A stretch of DNA of 19,576 nucleotides from assembly GCA_026692885.1 (NCBI GenBank), contig JAPLNJ010001008.1, forward strand, positions 1-19,576. The letters run 5' to 3'. Of the stretch, positions 1-7,780 are shown piece after piece. Numbering within the stretch: position 1 is the stretch's first letter; each line of letters starts with the position of its first letter. Made by a program: the position numbers and the translations under genes. The stretch is from Planctomycetota bacterium (lineage in GTDB: Bacteria; Planctomycetota; Planctomycetia; Pirellulales; Pirellulaceae). Under the pieces are notes generated by a model. The model saw only the letters and a program-made list of their open reading frames with translations, was not told the origin of the DNA and did no database searches.

Positions 1-390
1 CCCTCGCAGGACCTGACGCTGCAGCCGGCCCTGCTGTACGAGGCGGGAGAGCAGATTCGCCGCGGGCGTCTGTAAGCGTTCCGCCAACTCGCCGACGGTC
101 AGTCCGGCCGGGGCCTGAGTCACCAAGGCCACGAGCGTTTCCAGCAGCGTTCCGGCGCGGGAGAAGCGGACGTCGCGGTAGGCCCACAGGCCCCAGCCGT
201 CAAACTGCGGTACGCCAGTCAGCGTGTAGTACGCGGCGTTGTGGTTATAGCTGGTGTGGTAGCCGGACTTCTTCAAGGCCCGGAAGACGGTCATGTGACA
301 GACCTGGAATTGGTGCTGCAGCTGCCGCATTGTTGCGACCTTCCGTGACCGGAGCCAGTGGACGAGCTTCTGTTCCCTGTCCGTGAGCAT
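1..390 (-). CDS. Winged-helix DNA-binding protein, 3' end outside window
   Basis: The minus-strand frame is open from the ATG at 390 to the window edge (130 codons seen), so the C-terminus is missing. The start follows an AGGAGG ribosome site at 396-401. Residues about 15-45 read as a helix-turn-helix (ATMRQLQHQF then MTVFRALKKSGY), followed by a wing-like stretch with NHNAAYYTLTG. A second winged-helix-like segment lies around residues 96-123 (GLTVGELAERLQTPAANLLS). This layout fits a small transcriptional regulator or an accessory DNA-binding protein of a mobile element. I do not recognise the exact family. A promoter and a strong inverted repeat sit directly upstream, which suggests autoregulation. 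Being a real gene is well supported; the function beyond DNA binding is inference. Confidence 0.75.
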   Translation of the reverse strand, partial: MLTDREQKLVHWLRSRKVATMRQLQHQFQVCHMTVFRALKKSGYHTSYNHNAAYYTLTGVPQFDGWGLWAYRDVRFSRAGTLLETLVALVTQAPAGLTVGELAERLQTPAANLLSRLVQQGRLQRQVLRG

Positions 391-400
391 GGCGGCCTCC

Positions 401-449
401 TGTTAGTGTATGTGACTATGATTCACACAAAATATCACATACAATAACA
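401..449. promoter_or_regulatory. Candidate operator: 15-bp inverted repeat upstream of winged-helix gene
   Basis: Bases 401-415 (TGTTAGTGTATGTGA) and 435-449 (TCACATACAATAACA) are inverted copies matching at 14 of 15 positions, with a 19-base spacer. The spacer holds a further TTCACA half-site, giving a smaller inverted pair TGTGA (411-415) and TCACA (423-427). The repeat overlaps the predicted -10 box and lies between promoter and ribosome site of the winged-helix gene. It is therefore a natural autoregulatory operator. The regulatory role is inferred from position. Confidence 0.55.
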
Positions 450-459
450 CATTTGACAA
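431..459 (-). promoter_or_regulatory. Candidate promoter of the winged-helix gene
   Basis: On the minus strand TTGTCA (459-454) and GATATT (436-431) are separated by 17 bases in an AT-rich island within GC-rich DNA. The boxes resemble the sigma-70 consensus and precede the ATG at 390 by about 40 bases. The -10 region overlaps the right arm of the inverted repeat at 401-449. Confidence 0.45.
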
Positions 460-482
460 AAAAAGAACCCCGCTAACCGGGG
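460..482 (-). terminator. Rho-independent terminator-like hairpin, leftward
   Basis: CCCCG at 468-472 and CGGGG at 478-482 form a five-base-pair GC stem with a CTAAC loop. Read on the minus strand the stem is followed by TTCTTTTTTT. That is the form of an intrinsic terminator for transcription arriving from the right. No minus-strand gene is visible immediately to its right, so it may insulate the winged-helix gene or end an undetected RNA. Confidence 0.45.
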
Positions 483-1428
483 AAAAGAAGCAAAAACGCG
501 TCACCGACCTGTTAGGCTATGTGAAATGCTCAACTGCCCTTAACCTAACTTCAACCCTGACTTTGGGATACAACGCAACTGAATTTCGGAACAATAGAGG
601 CAAGCTCGTGGGGGTCTCGCAGATGCACGTGCTTCCGACGGTACAGGAAGCCCACGACAGCCGGACGCGGGCTATTCAAGTACATCAAACGCAGCGCCGA
701 AGTATCGGTTGATCGACGGTCCTGATGAATAACGTTCCCAAGGTACACTCGAACACCAAGATAACTTCCAGGAAGGCAAGTAACCGGTTGGCGATCGTCA
801 GTCTACCCGAATGCGCGCCAACAATCAGCCAGTCGATGGGATTTGTCAGGGGAGATGGTTTCCCCCCACTGCTGTGAATATCTTCGGACGGGCCGGATGT
901 CGGCAGAATACAAGCACGACGCGCAAGCGAGTGGGTCTGATTTTCGTTTTCCGGGCCACCGCGGACTCACTCGTTTGCGCGTCGTGCTTGTATTTCCAGC
1001 CGTTGACTGGCTGCAAAGAAGTTCACAGCAGTGGGGTTTTCCCCAGTAGACTGGCGGCAGGCGGTTTCTGGAAAATTGTGGGGACTCTCCTCTTGGTGCG
1101 TTACCACGTCAGTTCGGCGGCGAACTGGATTCTTTGGCAAAGCGGAGTGCCGCTATGCACCATGCTAGACGTCAGATTCACGAAGTCGTTCCTCAAGATC
1201 GACGTGCCGATACCCCACATAGGCAGTCACTCGGTCCGTCAGCAGACGGCGAACGTTGACTTCGTGCCGTCCGATTGAAGTCGGTCAACCTTCGCCGTAT
1301 ATTGAGCTCCCGCGACAGCCTATGACCTAGCGCACCCTTCGTTGAATTCACCGCCGGCTCTTTCCCAAACCGGGTTCGGCCTGCCCTGGTGCATCGCTGA
1401 ACGCTGATCGCAGCCTGTTTCCTCAAAC
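483..1428. other. Stretch without a recognisable gene
   Basis: Open frames here (for example 811-1278 on the plus strand) have no recognisable motifs, no convincing ribosome site and cross a palindromic repeat. The only structure I can support is the nested inverted repeat at 864-1036. The rest may be decayed DNA of former mobile elements. An undetected non-coding RNA cannot be excluded. Confidence 0.5.
864..1036. repeat. Nested inverted repeat (cruciform-like, MITE-like)
   Basis: The outer arms 864-878 (CCCCACTGCTGTGAA) and 1022-1036 are perfect 15-base inverted copies. Inside them the arms 907-937 and 964-994 are inverted copies matching at 29 of 31 bases, with a 26-base loop. The inner arm contains CAAGCACGACGCGCAAGCGA. 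The two-layer symmetry over 173 bases suggests a non-autonomous element or a palindromic repeat nested in another. I recall similar palindromes being common in Pirellulales genomes, but this was not checked. Confidence 0.7.
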
Positions 1429-1440
1429 GAGGACAATCCT

Positions 1441-1650
1441 ATGCCTGAGAACACCAATCTGCTTTTTGAGGCCGCGATGCAGCTTCCCGAGGAAGACCGG
1501 CTTTCGCTCGTCTCCCGCATCCTGGACACGATGCCCGCCCAAGACGTCACAACTTCACTGGATGATCCTGACTTGCTGGACGAGTTAGAACGCCGCTTTG
1601 CCCACCCGGAAAGTGCGATTCCCTGGTCCGAGCTTCAAGCGGAACGCTGA
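1441..1650 (+). CDS. Putative addiction-module antitoxin (unstable antitoxin family)
   Basis: This 69-residue acidic protein opens with a helix-rich segment ending LPEEDRLSLVSRILDTM and closes with DELERRFAHPESAIPWSEL. Both are hallmarks of the short 'putative addiction module component' antitoxins that pair with ParE/RelE-like toxins. The start is supported by GAGGA at 1429-1433, seven bases before the ATG. Its stop overlaps the toxin start by one base (TGATG at 1648-1652), which is typical translational coupling. The antitoxin would bind and neutralise the toxin and probably repress its own operon. Because the toxin gene is interrupted, this antitoxin may now be an orphan. Confidence 0.8.
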   Translation: MPENTNLLFEAAMQLPEEDRLSLVSRILDTMPAQDVTTSLDDPDLLDELERRFAHPESAIPWSELQAER

Positions 1651-2074
1651 TGCGAGCAACCGTCGTCTTTCATCGACGCGCAGCACGGGAGTACCGAGAC
1701 GCGAGAGCTTGGTATGCCGCTCGATCGGCCTCGGTGGCGGAGCGGTTTTGCATCGCCGTCGATCGGGCCGTCAACCGGGGTGCGGCAGAAGCCGACGCCC
1801 AGCCGATTCTTTCGGGACCTTAGGATCGGCGCATCAATAAGTGTCGCAAGCATAGTAGTCGTCACGCTCCGCCGTGACGACATGTCATCACGGCGGAGCG
1901 TGATGACTACTTTGAAAACCCGACAGTTATTGATGCGCCGATCCTTACCGCTGGGTCCGCGTCCGAAGGTTTCCCTATCTGCTTATCTTCCGACGACAAT
2001 CGGCGGACGTGCTGATGATCGTGGCCGTGGCACACACCAGCCGGCGTCCAGGCTACTGGCGGCACCGTACATAG
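1650..2074 (+). pseudogene. ParE/RelE-like toxin interrupted by a 122-bp insertion
   Basis: From the ATG at 1650 the frame reads FHRRAAREYRDARAWYA and ERFCIAVDRAV, the N-terminal half of a ParE/RelE-type toxin. It ends at a TAG (1821-1823) created by the inserted element after 57 codons. The rest of the gene resumes at 1946-2074 with RRFPYLLIF and VAVAHTSRRPGYWRHR, the usual C-terminal motifs of the family. Joining 1650-1820 to 1946-2074 (removing the 122-bp element and one TTA) gives one continuous 99-residue protein, the normal family length. The interruption is therefore a recent transposition, not slow decay. The 57-residue remnant lacks the C-terminal strands that carry the active surface and is probably inactive. 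Confidence 0.85.
1823..1944. mobile_element. MITE-like element, 122 bp, TTA target duplication
   Basis: Terminal inverted repeats of 24 bases (1823-1846 and 1921-1944, starting GGATCGGCGCATCAATAA) match at 23 of 24 positions. A TTA lies directly outside each end (1820-1822 and 1945-1947) and fits a three-base target duplication. The centre (1854-1881 and 1884-1911) is a second palindrome with 28-base arms matching at 26 positions around a two-base loop. The element has no coding capacity, so it must have been moved by a transposase from elsewhere. It interrupts the toxin gene. Confidence 0.85.
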
Positions 2075-2122
2075 TCCCGCGCAGGCCATAGCCGATTCCA
2101 CGTAGACGAGCCTCTCCGAGAC

Positions 2123-2262
2123 GGGCGCAACCGGTCGTCCACGGAATGTAGCTGAATTCGCCAGAATTCAGGTCCTCGCCCTCGAAAAGCCCCTGAATTC
2201 TGGCGAATTCAGCTACGATTCAGGGCCGTTACGATCTCGTGCGAGGAAGACCGGTTGCGCCC
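2123..2262. mobile_element. Second MITE-like palindromic element, 140 bp
   Basis: The outer inverted repeats GGGCGCAACCGGTC (2123-2136) and its complement (2249-2262) are perfect over 14 bases and match at 19 of 21 when extended inwards. An inner pair of 24-base arms (2148-2171 and 2193-2216, GTAGCTGAATTCGCCAGAAT onwards) is a perfect inverted repeat with a 21-base loop. No target duplication is visible. The right end abuts the nucleotidyltransferase fragment exactly after its DSD residues, so insertion probably came with deletion of the rest of that gene. Confidence 0.7.
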
Positions 2263-2439
2263 ATCGCTGTCGGGATCGGGCGCTCCGTGGGCATAGGACC
2301 CAAACAGAATGATCTTGTCCGGCCGGAAACGTTCGGCCATCTGGCGAGCGAAATACCGAATCACCCGCATCGGGACATGCTGCGAATCATGCCCCCGAAC
2401 CGGTGCGGACAGACGCGGGATGTGATGGATTTTGGCCAT
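2209..2439 (-). pseudogene. Truncated minimal nucleotidyltransferase (MNT-type) fragment
   Basis: The minus-strand frame from the ATG at 2439 reads MRVIRYFARQMAERF, then IILFGSYAHGAPDPDSD. This is the start of the nucleotidyltransferase fold, with the GSYA signature and the first two metal-binding aspartates. Intact proteins continue with a VDLLV-like strand and a third acidic residue. Here the reading passes straight into the 140-bp palindromic element (2123-2262) and stops at 2209. The gene is thus cut after about 59 native residues. Relatives are often antitoxins or toxins paired with HEPN proteins, but no partner is visible. Translation may instead start at the internal methionine before RVIRYFARQ. 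It lies 49 bases downstream of nadB. Confidence 0.65.
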
Positions 2440-2488
2440 GCGTCTGTGCTGCCGCGCCGGTGAGTTCCTTCCATCGCTGCAGTACTCG

Positions 2489-4114
2489 TCACGTGCCCGG
2501 CACGTCGCTGGACTCGCGGCGGTACGCCAGTCGCCGCCGCCAGTGTTGGTTGTCGGGCTCCGGAAAATCGGTGCGCAGGTGGACGCCACGCGACTCTTCC
2601 CGTGCCAGAGCGGCAATCACGATCAGGCGGGCCACGGTCAGCATATTCTGCAGTTCCCAGCCTTCGGGGGCACAGAACTGGCGGGCCAAGACGTACTTCT
2701 GCCACGTATCGATCGTGGCCAACGCGTCTTGCAACTCCGGCTTGCACCGGCGGACGCCAGCGTCGCGCCACATCAACGACTTGAGTGAATTGCGGATGTC
2801 GGGCAGGTCCAGCGGTTCCTGAGACTCTTCCACCGGCGGGTTCTCCAAAGGTAAAGCTTGGTAGTTGTCGCTCATCGCGGCGGCCGCGGTGGAAGCCCCG
2901 ACCCCCGCCTTCTTCCCATACACCATAGCTTCCAGGAGGCTGTTGGATGCGAGCCGATTAGCGCCGTGCAAGCCGCTCGATGTCACTTCGCCCGCCGCCC
3001 ACAGGCCCGGCAGCGTGGTGCGGCCTTCCAGATCGACCGTCACCCCGCCGATCATGTAGTGCGCACCCGGCCGGACCGGGATCTTGTCCTTGCTGACGTC
3101 GAGGCCGAATTGGGCGCAGGTGGCCGCGATCCCAGGAAAGCGGTGTCGCACGAACCCCTGCGGCAGATGGCTGAGGTCCAGGTACACGCAGGGATGCCGG
3201 GTTTTTTCCATCTGGCTGACGATGGCCTGCGAGACCACGTCACGCGGCGCCAGTTCGCCCCGCGAATCGTAATCGGGCATGAAGCGGTGACCGCGGCGAT
3301 CGACCAGGTAGGCGCCTTCGCCGCGCATGGCTTCCGTGATCAGACTGCGGCTGCTGCCGGCGATATACAACACCGTGGGGTGGAACTGCATGAACTCCAT
3401 GTCCCGCAACTCCACCCCGGCCCGGAAGGCCAATGCGTGACCATCGGCCGTGGCGACGGCGGGATTGGTGGATTCGCGGTACAGTTGGCCGGCGCCGCCC
3501 GTGCTGAGAATGGTCTGCTTGGCCCAGACCAGTGTCTTGCCCCGTTTGGGATCGGCAATCAGAGCACCGCGGCAACTGCCGGCGTGGGTCAAGAGGTCCA
3601 GCAGGAACGTGTTTTGCCAGATGTGAATGTTGAGTTGCTGTCGCACCCGCTCGATCATCGCCCGCATGACTTCCCGGCCGGTGGCGTCGCCCAGCGCGTG
3701 GATGATTCGGTTCCGGCCGTGCCCGCCCTCGCGGCCCAGGACCAGCTGCCCGCCTTCCTTGTCGAATTGCGTGCCCCAATCGATCAACTCGCGAATCCGA
3801 TCGGGGCCCTCGCGCACCACCATCTCCACGACCTCGGGGTCGCACAAATCACCACCGGCGGTCAGCGTGTCGGCGACGTGATCCTCGACCCGGTCTTCCG
3901 GAGCGAGCACTCCGGCGATGCCGCCTTGTGCGTAGTTGCTATTGGACTGCTGCACTTCGGCTTTGGTGACGACCAGCACCGACAGGTGCGGATCGACGGC
4001 GATGGCCGCTCGCAGGCCGGACAGACCGCCACCGATGATCAGCACATCGGTGAAAAAATGGGGCATGGCTTTGGGATGGAATGGGACCAAATACCGTGGG
4101 GGGTGTTCGTTCAT
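2489..4114 (-). CDS. nadB: L-aspartate oxidase
   Basis: NadB oxidises L-aspartate to iminoaspartate with FAD, the first step of de novo NAD synthesis. The 541-residue protein has the FAD-binding GGGLSG motif at residues 28-33 and the Gly-rich NYAQGGIAG (60-68). It carries the catalytic-site residues expected of the family: His245 in FHPT, Arg291 in ELAPRD and His352 in HYMIGGV. It also has the second FAD motif LWAAGEV and a C-terminal helical domain ending ESRGVHLRTDFPE. The length is usual for NadB. The start at 4114 has no clear ribosome site; methionine 17 (PHFFTDVLIIGGG follows) is a plausible alternative. nadA and nadC are not in the window. It lies 63 bases downstream of the DUF4175-like gene in the same direction. 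The long opposite-strand open frame is a shadow. Confidence 0.95.
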   Translation of the reverse strand: MNEHPPRYLVPFHPKAMPHFFTDVLIIGGGLSGLRAAIAVDPHLSVLVVTKAEVQQSNSNYAQGGIAGVLAPEDRVEDHVADTLTAGGDLCDPEVVEMVVREGPDRIRELIDWGTQFDKEGGQLVLGREGGHGRNRIIHALGDATGREVMRAMIERVRQQLNIHIWQNTFLLDLLTHAGSCRGALIADPKRGKTLVWAKQTILSTGGAGQLYRESTNPAVATADGHALAFRAGVELRDMEFMQFHPTVLYIAGSSRSLITEAMRGEGAYLVDRRGHRFMPDYDSRGELAPRDVVSQAIVSQMEKTRHPCVYLDLSHLPQGFVRHRFPGIAATCAQFGLDVSKDKIPVRPGAHYMIGGVTVDLEGRTTLPGLWAAGEVTSSGLHGANRLASNSLLEAMVYGKKAGVGASTAAAAMSDNYQALPLENPPVEESQEPLDLPDIRNSLKSLMWRDAGVRRCKPELQDALATIDTWQKYVLARQFCAPEGWELQNMLTVARLIVIAALAREESRGVHLRTDFPEPDNQHWRRRLAYRRESSDVPGT

Positions 4115-4154
4115 GGTTGCACGTCGTGGGGTAGGGGTTAGGGGGGTGGACTTC

Positions 4155-4179
4155 AGGTCCCGTCCGGCAGACGGGACCT
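4155..4179. repeat. Perfect hairpin at the end of the DUF4175-like gene
   Basis: AGGTCCCGTC (4155-4164) and GACGGGACCT (4170-4179) form a perfect ten-base-pair stem with a five-base loop. The stem overlaps the stop codon of the DUF4175-like gene by two bases. There is no U tract on either strand, so it is not a classical terminator. It could still slow transcription or protect the 3' end before nadB, or be another dispersed palindrome. Confidence 0.6.
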
Positions 4180-7100
4180 ACTTGGCCGCGTCGCGGTCGG
4201 TCGTACGAGCGGTTCCTTTCTTGAAGGCGTTAAACTGTTCCAGGTAGAGGCTGGGCGGGCTGCTCTGGCTGCCCACGTCTCGCAGACCACCGGCCTGATC
4301 GTCCCGCACAGTGCCTCGGCGACTCGACGATTTGGCAGGCCGCAGGCCCAGGCTGCGTAGGGATTCATCCAACTCGCGCCGCCCCGCCTCGCTTTCGGTC
4401 GCCGCGCGTTTCAGAGACTGCCAGCGCTGAATGAACTGATTCAAGTCGTCCGGGGTCCAGCCGAGATCTCGCAGCAGTTGCTGGTCCGGTTTCTGTTGCT
4501 GATCTTTCAGATACTCCAGGACCAGGTCGGTCGCCTTGCGAGTGTACTCCAATCTGGGTTTCTCTTCGGGCGGTGCCTCGCCCGTCACGTTCGCACCGCG
4601 CAGTTCGCCTTGGCCTGGCACGCCGCCACCCATGGGCAGACTTGGACCCTCGCGATTGGGCCGCTGACTGTCTGGACTCCCGTACGTGGGCGGCGACTGA
4701 CCGCCCCCGGGCTGGCCGGAATTCGGCAGGTCGCCCGGGCCGCCCGCCTGGGATCCCGGCTTCGCGCTGCTGCCGGGTCCTGTCTCGGTGCCCGTAGCGC
4801 CGGTCTTGTCCGGACTCGGCTGTTTGTCTCCCGCGCCTTTCGACGTGTCTCCGGTGCCCGGGTCGCTGGCCGCCCCGGCACCTTCGTCGGCCGGGCTGTT
4901 GCTGCCGGCACTGTCGTGACCCGCCTGGTTCGCGCCCTGGCCAGCGCCTTGTTTGCCACCACCACTACGGTCGCCGCCTTCCGGTCCTTGGGAGTCCGAC
5001 TGTTTGTTGCTCAAGCTGGGCGACTGAGGTTCGGGATTCTGCTGCGGCTTATCGCCGCCGCTGCCGCCGTTGCCTTGTTTCTGCCGATCCTGGTTCTTCC
5101 CCATGGGCGAGGCGGCCCCCTGCTTCTCGGTGGCCGGTTGGCCAGCCCCCGATTCACCGTTCGTGCCGGTGCCCGGTTGCTGCTGCTCGCCGCCCTGATC
5201 CGAGGGTTGCTTCGGCGGGCCGGTTTCGGCCGGACCTTCCGGAGCTCCGCCCGCGCCCGGCTTCGCGTTCTCCTGTGGCCCACCACCGAGATTTTTATCC
5301 GCTTTGCCTGTCTCGCCCTGCGACTGCGGCTTGCCCGGTTGCTGTTGATTGGCACCGGCCGGAGCTTCGGCGGGCATCTGATCCGTGGGTTTGCCGGGAC
5401 CATCGGAAGCTTTGCCGTCAGAGGCGGACGGATCTTTGCCCGCCGGCTCCGGGCGTGATTCCTGCGGTTCGCCAGTCGGTTTGCCTTCTCCCGTGGTGTC
5501 CTTGGCGGACTCGCCAGGCGGCGGCTTGCCGAGGCCTTCGCCCTGGTCCTGGCCTTGGCCCGGCTTTCCGCCCTGCTCCTGGAGACGTTGGAGCATTTTC
5601 TCGAAGACCTCGCCTTCGTGCAGCGGCTCTTCGCGATTGCCGGAACCGCCGCCTTGGCCACCGGACGAGTCGGGCGAACCGGCGGCGTTCGGATCTCCCG
5701 GTTGCTGGGAGGTCTCGCCGGTCCCGGTCCCCGTCGGGCCGGAGCCGTCCGGCTGAGACTCGCTTTTTTGGCCGCTCTGGGAGCCTTGCCCGCCGGAGTT
5801 GTCGCCTTTCTTGTTCTGCCCTTCCTGGCCCGACTGCCCGCCACCAGACTGTTTGTCGGTCTTCTCGCCGCCTTGGCCGCCCGAGCCACTGGCGTCCTTG
5901 TCTTTGCTCTGGATCGGTTGGTCGTCTTTCGCGTCCTTGTCCCCAGCCGGCGTTGCCTCCTGGGGCTCGTCCTGAGGACGGTCCGGAGTTGCCGCTGGAT
6001 TGGGCTTGGGCTTCGGTGGCGCAGCTTCGGCCTCAAGACCGGTGGGCTTCTCGGCAGGCAAGATCACGAAATGGTAGTCGGCGGTCCGCGTGACGTTCGG
6101 CTCCGGCGCTCCGGTGCTGGTCGAGGTGCGATTGTCCTCAGCCGACAACCCGTAGACGACCTCCGCACCGGCCGCCAAGCGGAGTTCCCGCGGTCGGAAG
6201 ACGTAGTTGACCAATGCTTGTCCCTGCCGACCTTGGGGGTCATCAAGCAGGACCTGCGTCAGGATTTCGGCCCCCCCCGACACCGCCCGCAGCGTAACCC
6301 TGCGGAGCCCAAAATCCGGGTCGATCGCACGGGCTTCGATCGGCTGTTGCCCATCTTCCGGCACTTCCACGCGACTCCGCGTCGGTGTCAGGATCTCGAT
6401 TTCGGGAGACAGGTCGCGGGTCACCTCGATCCGATGCAGGACTGGCCGCGGATTCCGCTGGCCTGCCTGCGTCACGAAGCGAACTTGGTAGGATGTATAC
6501 CGCGGCCGGGTGCGAGCGGCATCGAGTTCCAGCACGAACGAGCACGATGCGGTCTGCCCCGCGGCGTTCATTTCCAGAACGCGAATGTGCGACGACGGCT
6601 TATTCGAAGGCCCAGTGTCCGCGCCTGTCCGGGGCGGCGACGAGGCGGATCCCGCGTTCGGCTCACCGCGGTCAGCTTCGCCGGTTGCTAGGTTGGGCTG
6701 CAACTCGATCATCGCCGCGAGGATGGGCATGTTGGCCTGAGCGCGGATCGTGACGCGTGTGCCTTCGAGTCCCTGGAGGTCGCCTTGCCGCTGGACTGCA
6801 CGGTGCGGCTTCTTGGTGTAGGGCGGATAGTCATATTCGATCTGCTCGACCCAGATTGTCGGCGCGGGTTCGACGGTGGCGCGGTAGGTTTCTGTCGTGG
6901 CATCACCGGCGACAATCCAGTACACCAAGTCCTGCTGCATGCCGTCCGGCTCGGGCGGCAACTGGCCTTCGTAGCGGAGGCCGCCGTCCGTCGCCTGCAG
7001 CGCCACCTTGGCCGCGGTGACCTGACCGTCCTTGGTCGAATAGCACAACTCGACCGACTCGCCTTCCCGCACGTCGTAGACCTGCGCCGAGACGGTGACG

Positions 7101-7780
7101 CGATCGCCGCAGAACACCGTCACATGGCCAGGCTGCACCTGCTCGATGCGCACTCGCGACGGCCGTGCGATATCCGCCCACGGTGCGGCGATTCGCTCGA
7201 ACGTCTGAAAGGGACTCTTGGGCGACAGGATTGTGTACACGGCAAAGACAGCCAGCACGGCCGCCAAGCCGTAGCCGACCTTGATCAAGGGCCCGCGGTC
7301 CACCGCACCTTCCACTTGCACCTTGGTCAGGTCCGCCGCGGCCCGTTGCTGCAGCGCCGTGTACACCGCCGACGACAGGCCGGCGCGGTCGGCACGGAAC
7401 AGCAAGAAATTGATCAGGCTGTTTTTTAGCGACGGCTCACTTTGCTCGATCGTTCGGGCTGCGTAGGCTGGATTGACATGGCGGAACAGCGACGGCACCA
7501 GCACCAGCCCGGCATAGCCAAGCACGCCGGCCACGAGCGCCAGCAACGCCAACCAGCGTCCCCACAGAGCGAAGCCAAGAATCCAGTGGTCAATCACCGC
7601 CAACACCAACAAGCCCACCAGGACCCCGCCCGCCAGCACCATCACGGTGCTGAGCAGATCCGTCAGCTTGACCTGGGAACTGGTCTTGTCCAATTGCTGT
7701 TCGATGAAACGGTCATACTGGGAGACGCCCTGCGGCGAAGCACGCGGCCGTTTTCGTTCGGAATTTGTGGTGGTGGACAT
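4178..7780 (-). CDS. DUF4175-like membrane protein with long low-complexity region
   Basis: This 1200-residue protein has two membrane segments near residues 41-63 and 70-96 and a third near 167-185. These are followed by a beta-rich, probably extracytoplasmic part (about 200-575). The N-terminal layout matches DUF4175-type proteins, usually found near MoxR ATPases and von Willebrand A proteins; none of those is visible here. Residues about 585-1070 are almost only Gly, Gln, Pro, Ser, Asp, Glu and Lys, with no fold expected. A compact helical C-terminal part (about 1072-1150, around DLGWTPDDLNQFIQRW) looks conserved. The exact role is unknown; envelope or stress function is inference. A possible TATAAT -10 box lies at 7868-7863 on the minus strand, about 80 bases upstream. 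No clear ribosome site is seen. Several long plus-strand open frames inside it are composition shadows. Confidence 0.8.
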   Translation of the reverse strand: MSTTTNSERKRPRASPQGVSQYDRFIEQQLDKTSSQVKLTDLLSTVMVLAGGVLVGLLVLAVIDHWILGFALWGRWLALLALVAGVLGYAGLVLVPSLFRHVNPAYAARTIEQSEPSLKNSLINFLLFRADRAGLSSAVYTALQQRAAADLTKVQVEGAVDRGPLIKVGYGLAAVLAVFAVYTILSPKSPFQTFERIAAPWADIARPSRVRIEQVQPGHVTVFCGDRVTVSAQVYDVREGESVELCYSTKDGQVTAAKVALQATDGGLRYEGQLPPEPDGMQQDLVYWIVAGDATTETYRATVEPAPTIWVEQIEYDYPPYTKKPHRAVQRQGDLQGLEGTRVTIRAQANMPILAAMIELQPNLATGEADRGEPNAGSASSPPRTGADTGPSNKPSSHIRVLEMNAAGQTASCSFVLELDAARTRPRYTSYQVRFVTQAGQRNPRPVLHRIEVTRDLSPEIEILTPTRSRVEVPEDGQQPIEARAIDPDFGLRRVTLRAVSGGAEILTQVLLDDPQGRQGQALVNYVFRPRELRLAAGAEVVYGLSAEDNRTSTSTGAPEPNVTRTADYHFVILPAEKPTGLEAEAAPPKPKPNPAATPDRPQDEPQEATPAGDKDAKDDQPIQSKDKDASGSGGQGGEKTDKQSGGGQSGQEGQNKKGDNSGGQGSQSGQKSESQPDGSGPTGTGTGETSQQPGDPNAAGSPDSSGGQGGGSGNREEPLHEGEVFEKMLQRLQEQGGKPGQGQDQGEGLGKPPPGESAKDTTGEGKPTGEPQESRPEPAGKDPSASDGKASDGPGKPTDQMPAEAPAGANQQQPGKPQSQGETGKADKNLGGGPQENAKPGAGGAPEGPAETGPPKQPSDQGGEQQQPGTGTNGESGAGQPATEKQGAASPMGKNQDRQKQGNGGSGGDKPQQNPEPQSPSLSNKQSDSQGPEGGDRSGGGKQGAGQGANQAGHDSAGSNSPADEGAGAASDPGTGDTSKGAGDKQPSPDKTGATGTETGPGSSAKPGSQAGGPGDLPNSGQPGGGQSPPTYGSPDSQRPNREGPSLPMGGGVPGQGELRGANVTGEAPPEEKPRLEYTRKATDLVLEYLKDQQQKPDQQLLRDLGWTPDDLNQFIQRWQSLKRAATESEAGRRELDESLRSLGLRPAKSSSRRGTVRDDQAGGLRDVGSQSSPPSLYLEQFNAFKKGTARTTDRDAAK

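Noticed and set aside
811..1278. 155-codon plus-strand open frame
   Set aside because: It crosses the nested palindrome, lacks a ribosome site and shows no family motif.
1714..2091. Plus-strand frame running through the MITE-like element
   Set aside because: It is out of frame with the toxin halves and only reads through the insertion by chance.
2858..4141. Long plus-strand open frame (427 codons) opposite nadB
   Set aside because: It is the antisense shadow of a well-recognised enzyme; its translation shows no motifs.
4478..6691. Long plus-strand open frames opposite the DUF4175-like gene
   Set aside because: They arise from the repetitive GC-rich composition of the low-complexity region and give Arg/Ala-rich nonsense.
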